Assembly: GCF_029852145.1 (NCBI RefSeq)
Contig: NC_079970.1
Location: 24,184,331 to 24,248,330, forward strand
Origin: Microplitis mediator
Lineage: Eukaryota; Arthropoda; Insecta; Hymenoptera; Braconidae
Reading direction: 5' to 3'
Length of the DNA: 64,000 nucleotides
The position numbers were made by a program, and so were the translations under genes. How positions within the stretch are numbered: position 1 is the first letter of the stretch; every line of letters starts with the position of its first letter. The notes beneath the pieces were generated by a model. That model was not told the origin of the DNA, ran no database searches, and saw only the letters and a list, made by a program, of their open reading frames with translations. Shown in pieces: positions 15,484-30,300 of the stretch.

Positions 15484-16262
15484 CCCATGTAACAATTTCC
15501 AGTACAAGTCGCTGGTCAAGGCACTTTTCTCAAGAATCTTTTGATAGATTCTACATAGGCTTGCTCAAGATGTCGTACAGAAGTTGATCTTGTGAAAGTC
15601 TTGCGTAAAGCCTGGTCTCAAATCCACTAGTTGTCTATGTCTTTATATGACTCTGTATCTTGCTGCAGACACTGGTCCACAGATTTATATTGCAAGCCTT
15701 GTGCATGACTTGTTTAAAAACTTTGTGTAATGTTATACTTCAAGAATTGTACAAGATTCTTGAATATATCTTGCTCAAGATGTATTGATACAGTTAACTT
15801 GAGCATATCTTGCACCAGAATCTATCTGCAGATGCTTGGGCATATCTTGCGCCAGATCTGCTCAAGACGTGTCATGTTACACTGTCTATCTTACTCTTGT
15901 CTCTCTCACTTTATCCCCTCCATCGGCACACGTTACCAGAGCTCAGTGGTACTCAATTGAAGTTATAATCGGATAGAAAAACATTTTTAATCCGGAGTTC
16001 ATTTGCAAAATTAGAAGCGCCGTAGTAATCACAAGTAAAATTTAATTCATAACCTATAATAAGATATGTCTTTTGATCGATGGTTTGATTTTAATAAAAT
16101 TATTTTTTTTAATTTTTTTAAGGATAACACGAAAAATGAGATGAAATTCGATAATGAAATGTTTTAAATTTTTTTTTTTTAAATTGTAATCAGTTACTTT
16201 GATACTAAAATACAGATATTGATTGTTACGAACCCGGTATCATTCATTCCTTATACATGTAT

Positions 16263-16835
16263 ATTAGGGTGGGTTGAAAAAAAACTTTTTTTTTCGTTTT
16301 TCTTAGCATGGGGGTAGAATTTGTACCTTATAAAAAAAAAAAATTTTTCAAGAAAAAAAAAAATTTTTTACTCAACATTTTGAGGTGGCCCACTCGTTTT
16401 TAAAATAAATAATTGATCAAACGGGGTAGTCCCAACGAAAAAATTTACATGGTGTTCCAGAATCTGTAGGGTGTCCCCTTGAAAGCTAATTGTAAGTCAG
16501 AAGTTGAAAAAATTTTTTTCCTATTATTTTTGTAATTTAAGTAAAAAATCCAAAAATGAAATGCATTTTCTTTTTAATTAAAATGAAAGTGAAGTAAAAA
16601 AAAATTACGTTCGACAATTATTAGATATTTTCCACGCTTTTGGACAAAAAAAAATTTTTTTCGTTGGAACTACTCCGTTTAACCAATTATTTATTTAAAA
16701 AACGAGTGGGCCACCTCAAAATGTTGAGTAAAAAAATTTTTTTTTTCTTGAAAAATTTTTTTTTTTTATAAGGTACAAATTCTACCCCCATGCTAAGAAA
16801 AACAAAAAAAAAGTTTTTTTTCAACCCACCCTAAT
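16263..16835. mobile_element. Nested palindromic MITE, 573 bp, GTAT target duplication
   Basis: Begins ATTAGGGTGGGTTGAAAAAA and ends with the reverse complement, ACCCACCCTAAT. GTAT flanks both sides (16259-16262 and 16836-16839), which reads as a 4-bp target duplication. The arms contain the mirrored motif GTGGCCCACTCG at 16385 and 16703 with about one base of net offset, so nearly the whole element is one hairpin. It sits between the arms of the larger foldback element and so inserted after that element, or is part of its core. No coding capacity. Confidence 0.75.
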
Positions 16836-16839
16836 GTAT

Positions 16840-17450
16840 ATGTGGGTACGCACATATATATTAGAGTGTTTCAAAAAATCGACTTTTTTTTTTTCACGAA
16901 GAACATTGAAAAATCGACAGAGTATCCCTAGACAAAGACCCTGTTAAAATATGAGACCTTAATACTAATATTTAAAGGTGGCTATTCACGATTTTCTATT
17001 TTCCATTTAAATAACATGGGGAAAACGAAATTTTAAGTTTGGAATTTTATACCTCGGCGATGGCTTATTGAACAGATAAGTCCAGGATTTATTTTTGTAG
17101 GGAATTAAACGCTCTACAAAAAAAGTTTCTTATCAATTTTTGATAAATCCATCTATTCAAAAGTTATTGGAGCTCGAAGTCAAGTTATAATAAATTTCGA
17201 GATCTTTTTACTTTTCCGGCGAAACTATCAGACTTATCACAAAATGTTATACTATCTTTTTTGTTAACAATTTTATTCTCTACAAATAATTTAAGTTAAA
17301 TTTTTTCAAATTCCACATTATTTTTTAGTTATTTTCGTTTTAATGTCGAGCTCTTGAAATCGATCAGAACACTAATTTTTTAAGAGCTTGGCATTAAGAG
17401 TGTAATTGAAAATTAAAAAAATTTATTTTCAATATAATAAAAGCAAAAAA
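16840..17450. other. Unique core of the foldback element
   Basis: AT-rich sequence beginning near TTAGAGTGTTTCAAAAAATC. That start resembles a transposon terminus, but I found no matching inverted end in the window. No ORF longer than about 60 codons. It may be a truncated fragment of another repeat family. Confidence 0.3.
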
Positions 17451-18343
17451 AAATGATCAATATCTGTATTTTAGTATCAAAGTAACTGATTTCAATTTTT
17501 TAAAAAATTTTAAAAACATTTCATTATCGTATTTCATAAACGGAGAGAATTTTTCGATAAAATTTATCCTGCAATTTAGAGTAAGCCTGGGCTGAAAAGA
17601 TAATAAATACGGAAAAAATAACAACAGATTTGTTTTGTTTTATTTTTTATTCTTTTTTATATAAAAATTACTTGAAATTGGGTGTTTTTACCCCATAATT
17701 GAACACTATCTAGAAACGGACGAGTAATTGTTCATGCAGGCCCAGTTTGATTCACAATTAACGAGTAAAATTTATTAGATAATATTCCCTGTGTAGAATT
17801 TTTCGTGTTATCCTTTAATAATTTTATTAAAATCAAACCATCTATCAAAAAACATATGTTATTATAGGTTATGAATTAAATTTTACTTGTAATTACTACG
17901 GCGCTTCTAATTTTGCAAATGAACTCCGGATTAAAAATGTTTTTCTATCCGATTATGACTTCAATTGAGTACCACTGAGCTCTGGTAACGTGTGCCGATG
18001 GAGGGGATAAAGTGAGAGAGACAAGAGTGAGATAGACAGTGTAATATGACACGTCTTGAGCAGATCTGGCGCAAGATATGCCCAAGCATCTGCAGATAGA
18101 TTCTGGTGCAAGATATGCTCAAGTTAACTGTATCAATACATCTTGAGCAAGTTATATTCAAGAATCTTGTACAATTCTTGAAGTATAACATAACACAAAG
18201 TTTTTAAACAAGTCCTGCACAAGACTTGCAATATAAATCTGTGGACCAGTGTCTGCAGCAAGATACTGAGTCATATAAAGACATAGACAACTAGGGGATT
18301 TGAGACCAGGCTTGCGCAAGCCTTTTACAAGACTGTTATATGG

Positions 18344-21300
18344 GATTTCAATGGTATGTCTCTGGGATTTCTCGTAAAAATTTAACTGGTTATAATTTTT
18401 ATATTTTCTATCGAATTTCAATGGTATGTCTCTGGGATTTCTCGTAAAAATTTAACTGGTTATAATATTTATATTTTCTATAGAATTTCAATGGTATGTC
18501 TCTGGGATTTCCCGTAAAAATTTAACTGGTTATAATTTTTATATTTTCTATAGAATTTCAATGGTATGTCTCTGGGATTTCCCGTAAAAATTTAACTGGT
18601 TATAATTTTTATATTTTCTATAGAATTTCAATGGTATGTCTCTGGGATTTCTCGTAAAAATTTAACTGGTTATAATTTTTATATTTTCTATAGAATTTCA
18701 ATGGTATGTCTCTGGGATTTCTCGTAAAAATTTAACTGGTTATAATTTTTATATTTTCTATAGAATTTCAATGGTATGTCTCTGGGATTTCTCGTAAAAA
18801 TTTAACTGGTTATAATTTTTATATTTTCTATAGAATTTCAATGGTATGTCTCTGGGATTTCTCGTAAAAATTTAACTGGTTATAATTTTTATATTTTCTA
18901 TAGAATTTCAATGGTATGTCTCTGGGATTTCTCGTAAAAATTTAACTGGTTATAATTTTTATATTTTCTATAGAATTTCAATGGTATGTCTCTGGGATTT
19001 CTCGTAAAAATTTAACTGGTTATAATTTTTATATTTTCTATAGAATTTCAATGGTATGTCTCTGGGATTTCTCGTAAAAATTTAACTGGTTATAATTTTC
19101 AAATTTTCTATAGAATTTCAATGGTATGTCTCTGGGATTTCTCGTAAAAATTTAACCGGTTATAATTTTTATATTTTCTATAGAATTTCAATGATATGTC
19201 TCTGGGATTTCTCGTAAAAATTTAACCGGTTATAATTTTTATATTTTCTATAGAATTTCAATGGTATGTCTCTGGGATTTCTCGTAAAAATTTAACTGGT
19301 TATAATTTTTATATTTTCTATAGAATTTCAATGGTATGTCTCTGGGATTTCTCGTAAAAATTTAACTGGTTATAATTTTTATATTTTCTATAGAATTTCA
19401 ATGGTATGTCTCTGGGATTTCTCGTAAAAATTTAACTGGTTATAATTTTTATATTTTCTATAGAATTTCAATGGTATGTCTCTGGGATTTCTCGTAAAAA
19501 TTTAACTGGTTATAATTTTTATATTTTCTATAGAATTTCAATGGTATGTCTCTGGGATTTCTCGTAAAAATTTAACTGGTTATAATTTTCAAATTTTCTA
19601 TAGAATTTCAATGGTATGTCTCTGGGATTTCTCGTAAAAATTTAACTGGTTATAATTTTCAAATTTTCTATAGAATTTCAATGGTATGTCTCTGGGATTT
19701 CTCGTAAAAATTTAACCGGTTATAATTTTTATATTTTCTATAGAATTTCAATGATATGTCTCTGGGATTTCTCGTAAAAATTTAACCGGTTATAATTTTT
19801 ATATTTTCTATAGCATTTCAATGGTATGTCTCTGGGATTTCTCGTAAAAATTTAACTGGTTATAATTTTAATATTTTCTATAGAATTTCAATGATATGTC
19901 TCTGGGATTTCTCGTAAAAATTTAACCGGTTATAATTTTTATATTTTCTATAGCATTTCAATGGTATGTCTCTGGGATTTCTCGTAAAAATTTAACTGGT
20001 TATAATTTTTATATTTTCTATAGAATTTCAATGATATGTCTCTGGGATTTCTCGTAAAAATTTAACCGGTTATAATTTTTATATTTTCTATAGAATTTCA
20101 ATGATATGTCTCTGGGATTTCTCGTAAAAATTTAACCGGTTATAATTTTTATATTTTCTATAGCATTTCAATGGTATGTCTCTGGGATTTCTCGTAAAAA
20201 TTTAACTGGTTATAATTTTTATATTTTCTATAGAATTTCAATGATATGTCTCTGGGATTTCTCGTAAAAATTTAACCGGTTATAATTTTTATATTTTCTA
20301 TAGAATTTCAATGATATGTCTCTGGGATTTCTCGTAAAAATTTAACCGGTTATAATTTTTATATTTTCTATAGCATTTCAATGGTATGTCTCTGGGATTT
20401 ATCGTAAAAATTTAACTGGTTATAATTTTAATATTTTCTATAGAATTTCAATGGTATGTCTCTGGGATTTCTCGTAAAAATTTAACTGGTTATAATTTTT
20501 ATATTTTCTATAGAATTTTAATGGTATGTCTCTGGGATTTCTCGTAAAAATTTAACTGGTTATAATTTTTATATTTTCTATAGAATTTCAATGGTATGTC
20601 TCTGGGATTTCTCGTAAAAATTTAACTGGTTATAATTTTTATATTTTCTATAGAATTTCAATGGTATGTCTCTGGGATTTCTCGTAAAAATATAACTGGT
20701 TATAATTTTTATATTTTCTATAGAATTTCAATGGTATGTCTCTGGGATTTCTCGTAAAAATTTAACTGGTTATAATTTTTATATTTTCTATAGAATTTCA
20801 GTGGTATGTCTCTGGGATTTCTCGTAAAAATTTAACTGGTTATAATTTTTATATTTTCTATCGAATTTCAATGGTATGTCTCTGGGATTTCTCGTAAAAA
20901 TTTAACTGGTTATAATATTTATATTTTCTATAGAATTTCAATGGTATGTCTCTGGGATTTCCCGTAAAAATTTAACTGGTTATAATTTTTATATTTTCTA
21001 TAGAATTTCAATGGTATGTCTCTGGGATTTCCCGTAAAAATTTAACTGGTTATAATTTTTATATTTTCTATAGAATTTCAATGGTATGTCTCTGGGATTT
21101 CTCGTAAAAATTTAACTGGTTATAATTTTTATATTTTCTATAGAATTTCAATGGTATGTCTCTGGGATTTCTCGTAAAAATTTAACTGGTTATAATTTTT
21201 ATATTTTCTATAGAATTTCAATGGTATGTCTCTGGGATTTCTCGTAAAAATTTAACTGGTTATAATTTTTATATTTTCTATAGAATTTCAATGGTATGTC

Positions 21301-24300
21301 TCTGGGATTACCCGTCAAAATTTAACTGGTTATAATTTTTATATTTTCTATCGAATTTCAATGGTATGTCTCTGGGATTTCTCGTAAAAATTTAACTGGT
21401 TATAATTTTTATATTTTCTATAGAATTTCAATGGTATGTCTCTGGGATTTCTCGTAAAAATTTAACTGGTTATAATTTTTATATTTTCTATAGAATTTCA
21501 ATGGTATGTCTCTGGGATTTCTCGTAAAAATTTAACTGGTTATAATTTTTATATTTTCTATAGAATTTCAATGGTATGTCTCTGGGATTTCCCGTAAAAA
21601 TTTAACTGGTTATAATTTTTATATTTTCTATCGAATTTCAATGGTATGTCTCTGGGATTTCTCGTAAAAATTTAACTGGTTATAATTTTTATATTTTCTA
21701 TAGAATTTCAATGGTATGTCTCTGGGATTTCTCGTAAAAATTTAACTGGTTATAATTTTTATATTTTCTATAGAATTTCAATGGTATGTCTCTGGGATTT
21801 CTCGTAAAAATTTAACTGGTTATAATTTTTATATTTTCTATAGAATTTCAATGGTATGTCTCTGGGATTTCTCGTAAAAATTTAACTGGTTATAATTTTT
21901 ATATTTTCTATAGAATTTCAATGGTATGTATCTGGGATTTCTCGTAAAAATTTAACTGGTTATAATTTTTATATTTTCTATAGAATTTCAATGGTATGTC
22001 TCTGGGATTTCTCGTAAAAATTTAACTGGTTATAATTTTTATATTTTCTATAGAATTTCAATGGTATGTCACTGGGATTTCTCGTAAAAATTTAACTGGT
22101 TATAATTTTTATATTTTCTATAGAATTTCAATGGTATGTCTCTGGGATTTCTCGTAAAAATTTGACTGGTTATAATTTTTATATTTTCTATAGAATTTCA
22201 ATGGTATGTCTCTGGGATTTCTCGTAAAAATTTAACTGGTTATAATTTTTATATTTTCTATAGAATTTCAATGGTATGTCTCTGGGATTTCCCGTAAAAA
22301 TTTAACTGGTTATAATTTTTATATTTTCTATAGAATTTCAATGGTATGTCTCTGGGATTTCTCGTAAAAATTTAACTGGTTATAATTTTTATATTTTCTA
22401 TCGAATTTCAATGGTATGTCTCTGGGATTTCTCGTAAAAATTTAACTGGTGATAATTCTATTTGTTCCATAGAATTTCAATGGTATGTCTCTGGGATTTC
22501 TCGTAAAAATTTAACTGGTGATAATTCTTTTTGTTCCATAGAATTTCAATGGTATGTCTCTGGGATTTCTCGTAAAAATTTAACTGGTTATAATTTTTAT
22601 ATTTTCTATAGAATTTCAATGGTATGTCTCTGGGATTTCTCGTAAAAATTTAACTGGTTATAATTTTTATATTTTCTATAGAATTTCAATGGTATGTCTC
22701 TGGGATTTCTCGTAAAAATTTAACTGGTTATAATTTTTATATTTTCTATAGAATTTCAATGGTATGTCTCTGGGAATTCTCGTAAAAATTTAACTGGTTA
22801 TAATTTTTATATTTTCTATAGAATTTCAATGGTATGTCTCTGGGATTTATCGTAAAAATTTAACTGGTTATAATTTTAATATTTTCTATAGAATTTCAAT
22901 GGTATGTCTCTGGGATTTCTCGTAAAAATTTAACTGGTTATAATTTTTATATTTTCTATAGAATTTTAATGGTATGTCTCTGGGATTTCTCGTAAAAATT
23001 TAACTGGTTATAATTTTTATATTTTCTATAGAATTTCAATGGTATGTCTCTGGGATTTCTCGTAAAAATATAACTGGTTATAATTTTTATATTTTCTATA
23101 GAATTTCAATGGTATGTCTCTGGGATTTCTCGTAAAAATTTAACTGGTTATAATTTTTATATTTTCTATAGAATTTCAGTGGTATGTCTCTGGGATTTCT
23201 CGTAAAAATTTAACTGGTTATAATTTTTATATTTTCTATCGAATTTCAATGGTATGTCTCTGGGATTTCTCGTAAAAATTTAACTGGTTATAATATTTAT
23301 ATTTTCTATAGAATTTCAATGGTATGTCTCTGGGATTTCCCGTAAAAATTTAACTGGTTATAATTTTTATATTTTCTATAGAATTTCAATGGTATGTCTC
23401 TGGGATTTCCCGTAAAAATTTAACTGGTTATAATTTTTATATTTTCTATAGAATTTCAATGGTATGTCTCTGGGATTTCTCGTAAAAATTTAACTGGTTA
23501 TAATTTTTATATTTTCTATAGAATTTCAATGGTATGTCTCTGGGATTTCTCGTAAAAATTTAACTGGTTATAATTTTTATATTTTCTATAGAATTTCAAT
23601 GGTATGTCTCTGGGATTTCTCGTAAAAATTTAACTGGTTATAATTTTTATATTTTCTATAGAATTTCAATGGTATGTCTCTGGGATTTCCCGTCAAAATT
23701 TAACTGGTTATAATTTTTATATTTTCTATCGAATTTCAATGGTATGTCTCTGGGATTTCTCGTAAAAATTTAACTGGTTATAATTTTTATATTTTCTATA
23801 GAATTTCAATGGTATGTCTCTGGGATTTCTCGTAAAAATTTAACTGGTTATAATTTTTATATTTTCTATAGAATTTCAATGGTATGTCTCTGGGATTTCA
23901 CGTAAAAATTTAACTGGTTATAATTTTTATATTTTCTATAGAATTTCAATGGTATGTCTCTGGGATTTCCCGTAAAAATTTAACTGGTTATAATTTTTAT
24001 ATTTTCTATCGAATTTCAATGGTATGTCTCTGGGATTTCTCGTAAAAATTTAACTGGTTATAATTTTTATATTTTCTATAGAATTTCAATGGTATGTCTC
24101 TGGGATTTCTCGTAAAAATTTAACTGGTTATAATTTTTATATTTTCTATAGAATTTCAATGGTATGTCTCTGGGATTTCTCGTAAAAATTTAACTGGTTA
24201 TAATTTTTATATTTTCTATAGAATTTCAATGGTATGTCTCTGGGATTTCTCGTAAAAATTTAACTGGTTATAATTTTTATATTTTCTATAGAATTTCAAT

Positions 24301-27300
24301 GGTATGTATCTGGGATTTCTCGTAAAAATTTAACTGGTTATAATTTTTATATTTTCTATAGAATTTCAATGGTATGTCTCTGGGATTTCTCGTAAAAATT
24401 TAACTGGTTATAATTTTTTTATTTTCTATAGAATTTCAATGGTATGTCACTGGGATTTCTCGTAAAAATTTAACTGGTTATAATTTTTATATTTTCTATA
24501 GAATTTCAATGGTATGTCTCTGGGATTTCTCGTAAAAATTTGACTGGTTATAATTTTTATATTTTCTATAGAATTTCAATGGTATGTCTCTGGGATTTCT
24601 CGTAAAAATTTAACTGGTTATAATTTTTATATTTTCTATAGAATTTCAATGGTATGTCTCTGGGATTTCCCGTAAAAATTTAACTGGTTATAATTTTTAT
24701 ATTTTCTATAGAATTTCAATGGTATGTCTCTGGGATTTCTCGTAAAAATTTAACTGGTTATAATTTTTATATTTTCTATCGAATTTCAATGGTATGTCTC
24801 TGGGATTTCTCGTAAAAATTTAACTGGTGATAATTCTATTTGTTCCATAGAATTTCAATGGTATGTCTCTGGGATTTCTCGTAAAAATTTAACTGGTGAT
24901 AATTCTTTTTGTTCCATAGAATTTCAATGGTATGTCTCTGGGATTTCTCGTAAAAATTTAACTGGTTATAATTTTTATATTTTCTATAGAATTTCAATGG
25001 TATGTCTCTGGGATTTCTCGTAAAAATTTAACTGGTTATAATTTTTATATTTTCTATAGAATTTCAATGGTATGTCTCTGGGATTTCTCGTAAAAATTTA
25101 ACTGGTTATAATTTTTATATTTTCTATAGAATTTCAATGGTATGTCTCTGGGAATTCTCGTAAAAATTTAACTGGTTATAATTTTTATATTTTCTATAGA
25201 ATTTCAATGGTATGTCTCTGGGATTTCTCGTAAAAATTTAACTGGTTATAATTTTTATATTTTCTATAGAATTTCAATGGTATGTCTCTGGGATTTCTCG
25301 TAAAAATTTAACTGGTTATAATTTTTATATTTTCTATAGAATTTCAATGGTATGTCTCTGGGATTTCTCGTAAAAATTTAACTGGTTATAATTTTTATAT
25401 TTTCTATAGAATTTCAATGGTATGTCTCTGGGATTTCTCGTAAAAATTTAACTGGTTATAATTTTTATATTTTCTATAGAATTTCAATGGTATGTCTCTG
25501 GGAATTCTCGTAAAAATTTAACTGGTTATAATTTTTATATTTTCTATAGAATTTCAATGGTATGTCTCTGGGATTTCTCGTAAAAATTTAACTGGTTATA
25601 ATTTTTATATTTTCTATAGAATTTCAATGGTATGTCTCTGGGATTTCTCGTAAAAATTTAACTGGTTATAATTTTTATATTTTCTATAGAATTTCAATGG
25701 TATGTCTCTGGGATTTCTCGTAAAAATTTAACTGGTTATAATTTTTATATTTTCTATAGAATTTCAATGGTATGTCTCTGGGATTTCTCGTAAAAATTTA
25801 ACTGGTTATAATTTTTATATTTTCTATAGAATTTCAATGGTATGTCTCTGGGATTTCTCGTAAAAATTTAACTGGTTATAATTTTTATATTTTCTATAGA
25901 ATTTCAATGGTATGTCTCTGGGATTTCTCGTAAAAATTTAACTGGTTATAATTTTCAAATTTTCTATAGAATTTCAATGGTATGTCTCTGGGATTTCTCG
26001 TAAAAATTTAACCGGTTATAATTTTTATATTTTCTATAGCATTTCAATGGTATGTCTCTGGGATTTCTCGTAAAAATTTAACCGGTTATAATTTTTAAAT
26101 TTTCTATAGCATTTCAATGGTATGTCTCTGAGATTTCTCGTAAAAATTTAACTGGTTATAATTTTAATATTTTCTATAGAATTTCAATGATATGTCTCTG
26201 GGATTTCTCGTAAAAATTTAACTGGTTATAATTTTTATATTTTCTATCGAATTTTAATGGTATGTCTCTGGGATTTCTCGTAAAAATTTAACTGGTTATA
26301 ATTTTTATATTTTCTATAGAATTTCAATGGTATGTCTCTGGGATTTCTCGTAAAAATTTAACTGGTTATAATTTTTATATTTTCTATAGAATTTCAATGG
26401 TATGTCTCTGGGATTTCCCGTAAAAATTTAACTGGTTATAATTTTTATATTTTCTATAGAATTTCAATGGTATGTCTCTGGGATTTCTCGTAAAAATTTA
26501 ACTGGTTATAATTTTTATATTTTCGATCGAATTTCAATGGTATGTCTCTGGGATTTCTCGTAAAAATTTAACTGGTGATAATTCTATTTGTTCCATAGAA
26601 TTTCAATGGTATGTCTCTGGGATTTCTCGTAAAAATTTAACTGGTGATAATTCTTTTTGTTCCATAGAATTTCAATGGTATGTCTCTGGGATTTCTCGTA
26701 AAAATTTAACTGGTTATAATTTTTATATTTTCTATCGAATTTCAATGGTATGTCTCTGGGATTTCTCGTAAAAATTTAACTGGTTATAATATTTATATTT
26801 TCTATAGAATTTCAATGGTATGTCTCTGGGATTTCCCGTAAAAATTTAACTGGTTATAATTTTTATATTTTCTATAGAATTTCAATGGTATGTCTCTGGG
26901 ATTTCCCGTAAAAATTTAACTGGTTATAATTTTTATATTTTCTATAGAATTTCAATGGTATGTCTCTGGGATTTCTCGTAAAAATTTAACTGGTTATAAT
27001 TTTTATATTTTCTATAGAATTTCAATGGTATGTCTCTGGGATTTCTCGTAAAAATTTAACTGGTTATAATTTTTATATTTTCTATAGAATTTCAATGGTA
27101 TGTCTCTGGGATTTCTCGTAAAAATTTAACTGGTTATAATTTTTATATTTTCTATAGAATTTCAATGGTATGTCTCTGGGATTTCTCGTAAAAATTTAAC
27201 TGGTTATAATTTTTATATTTTCTATAGAATTTCAATGGTATGTCTCTGGGATTTCTCGTAAAAATTTAACTGGTTATAATTTTTATATTTTCTATAGAAT

Positions 27301-30300
27301 TTCAATGGTATGTCTCTGGGATTTCTCGTAAAAATTTAACTGGTTATAATTTTCAAATTTTCTATAGAATTTCAATGGTATGTCTCTGGGATTTCTCGTA
27401 AAAATTTAACTGGTTATAATTTTCAAATTTTCTATAGAATTTCAATGGTATGTCTCTGGGATTTCTCGTAAAAATTTAACCGGTTATAATTTTTATATTT
27501 TCTATAGAATTTCAATGATATGTCTCTGGGATTTCTCGTAAAAATTTAACCGGTTATAATTTTTATATTTTCTATAGCATTTCAATGGTATGTCTCTGGG
27601 ATTTCTCGTAAAAATTTAACTGGTTATAATTTTAATATTTTCTATAGAATTTCAATGGTATGTCTCTGGGATTTCTCGTAAAAATTTAACTGGTTATAAT
27701 TTTTATATTTTCTATAGAATTTCAATGATATGTCTCTGGGATTTCTCGTAAAAATTTAACCGGTTATAATTTTTATATTTTCTATAGAATTTCAATGATA
27801 TGTCTCTGGGATTTCTCGTAAAAATTTAACCGGTTATAATTTTTATATTTTCTATAGATTTTCAATGGTATGTCTCTGGGATTACCCGTCAAAATTTAAC
27901 TGGTTATAATTTTTATATTTTCTATAGAATTTCAGTGGTATGTCTCTGGGATTTCTCGTAAAAATTTAACTGGTTATAATTTTTATATTTTCTATAGAAT
28001 TTCAATGGTATGTCTCTGGGATTACCCGTCAAAATTTAACTGGTTATAATTTTTATATTTTCTATAGAATTTCAGTGGTATGTCTCTGGGATTTCTCGTA
28101 AAAATTTAACTGGTTATAATTTTTATATTTTCTATAGAATTTCAATGGTATGTCTCTGGGATTACCCGTCAAAATTTAACTGGTTATAATTTTTATATTT
28201 TCTATAGAATTTCAATGGTATGTCTCTGGGATTTCTCGTAAAAATTTAACTGGTTATAATTTTTATATTTTCTATAGAATTTCAATGGTATGTCTCTGGG
28301 ATTACCCGTCAAAATTTAACTGGTTATAATTTTTATATTTTCTATAGAATTTCAGTGGTATGTCTCTGGGATTTCTCGTAAAAATTTAACTGGTTATAAT
28401 TTTTATATTTTCTATAGACTTTCAATGGTATGTCTCTGGGATTTCTCGTAAAAATTTAACTGGTTATAATTTTTATATTTTCTATAGAATTTCAATGGTA
28501 TGTCTCTGGGATTTCTCGTAAAAATTTAACTGGTTATAATTTTCAAATTTTCTATAGAATTTCAATGGTATGTCTCTGGGATTTCTCGTAAAAATTTAAC
28601 CGGTTATAATTTTTATATTTTCTATAGAATTTCAATGATATGTCTCTGGGATTTCTCGTAAAAATTTAACTGGTTATAATTTTTATATTTTCTATAGAAT
28701 TTCAATGGTATGTCTCTGGGATTTCTCGTAAAAATTTAACTGGTTATAATTTTAATATTTTCTATAGAATTTCAATGGTATGTCTCTGGGATTTCTCGTA
28801 AAAATTTAACTGGTTATAATTTTTATATTTTCTATAGAATTTTAATGGTATGTCTCTGGGATTTCTCGTAAAAATTTAACTGGTTATAATTTTTATATTT
28901 TCTATAGAATTTCAATGGTATGTCTCTGGGATTTCTCGTAAAAATTTAACTGGTTATAATTTTTATATTTTCTATAGAATTTCAATGGTATGTCTCTGGG
29001 ATTTCTCGTAAAAATATAACTGGTTATAATTTTTATATTTTCTATAGAATTTCAATGGTATGTCTCTGGGATTTCTCGTAAAAATTTAACTGGTTATAAT
29101 TTTTATATTTTCTATAGAATTTCAGTGGTATGTCTCTGGGATTTCTCGTAAAAATTTAACTGGTTATAATTTTTATATTTTCTATCGAATTTCAATGGTA
29201 TGTCTCTGGGATTTCTCGTAAAAATTTAACTGGTTATAATATTTATATTTTCTATAGAATTTCAATGGTATGTCTCTGGGATTTCCCGTAAAAATTTAAC
29301 TGGTTATAATTTTTATATTTTCTATAGAATTTCAATGGTATGTCTCTGGGATTTCCCGTAAAAATTTAACTGGTTATAATTTTTATATTTTCTATAGAAT
29401 TTCAATGGTATGTCTCTGGGATTTCTCGTAAAAATTTAACTGGTTATAATTTTTATATTTTCTATAGAATTTCAATGGTATGTCTCTGGGATTTCCCGTC
29501 AAAATTTAACTGGTTATAATTTTTATATTTTCTATCGAATTTCAATGGTATGTCTCTGGGATTTCTCGTAAAAATTTAACTGGTTATAATTTTTATATTT
29601 TCTATAGAATTTCAATGGTATGTCTCTGGGATTTCCCGTCAAAATTTAACTGGTTATAATTTTTATATTTTCTATCGAATTTCAATGGTATGTCTCTGGG
29701 ATTTCCCGTCAAAATTTAACTGGTTATAATTTTTATATTTTCTATCGAATTTCAATGGTATGTCTCTGGGATTTCTCGTAAAAATTTAACTGGTTATAAT
29801 TTTTATATTTTCTATAGAATTTCAATGGTATGTCTCTGGGATTTCTCGTAAAAATTTAACTGGTTATAATTTTTATATTTTCTATAGAATTTCAATGGTA
29901 TGTCTCTGGGATTTCTCGTAAAAATTTAACTGGTTATAATTTTTATATTTTCTATAGAATTTCAATGGTATGTCTCTGGGATTTCCCGTAAAAATTTAAC
30001 TGGTTATAATTTTTATATTTTCTATCGAATTTCAATGGTATGTCTCTGGGATTTCTCGTAAAAATTTAACTGGTTATAATTTTTATATTTTCTATAGAAT
30101 TTCAATGGTATGTCTCTGGGATTTCTCGTAAAAATTTAACTGGTTATAATTTTTATATTTTTTATAGAATTTCAATTGTATGTCTCTGGGATTTCTCGTA
30201 AAAATTTAACTGGTTATAATTTTTATATTTTCTATAGAATTTCAATGGTATGTCTCTGGGATTTCTCGTAAAAATTTAACTGGTTATAATTTTTATATTT

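Larger units (their letters stand above)
15484..18343. mobile_element. Foldback (long inverted repeat) element between two satellites
   Basis: The left arm (about 15594-16228) reappears reverse-complemented as the right arm (about 17452-18325), with high but imperfect identity. The same short frame is therefore open on + at 15730-15960 and on - at 17961-18191; it looks like a by-product of the inverted repeat, not a gene. The right arm carries about 250 bp (roughly 17541-17793) absent from the left arm, so one arm has an insertion or the other a deletion. The arms are rich in degenerate CTTGNNCAAG palindromes. The middle holds a nested palindromic element plus unique sequence starting TTAGAGTGTTTC near 16860. 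No transposase is seen. Confidence 0.75.

Noticed and set aside
15730..18191. Twin 76-codon frames on opposite strands with nearly the same peptide
   Set aside because: They lie in the two arms of the foldback element, so the repetition comes from the inverted repeat. There is no domain, and the frame is not better kept than the flanking non-coding DNA.
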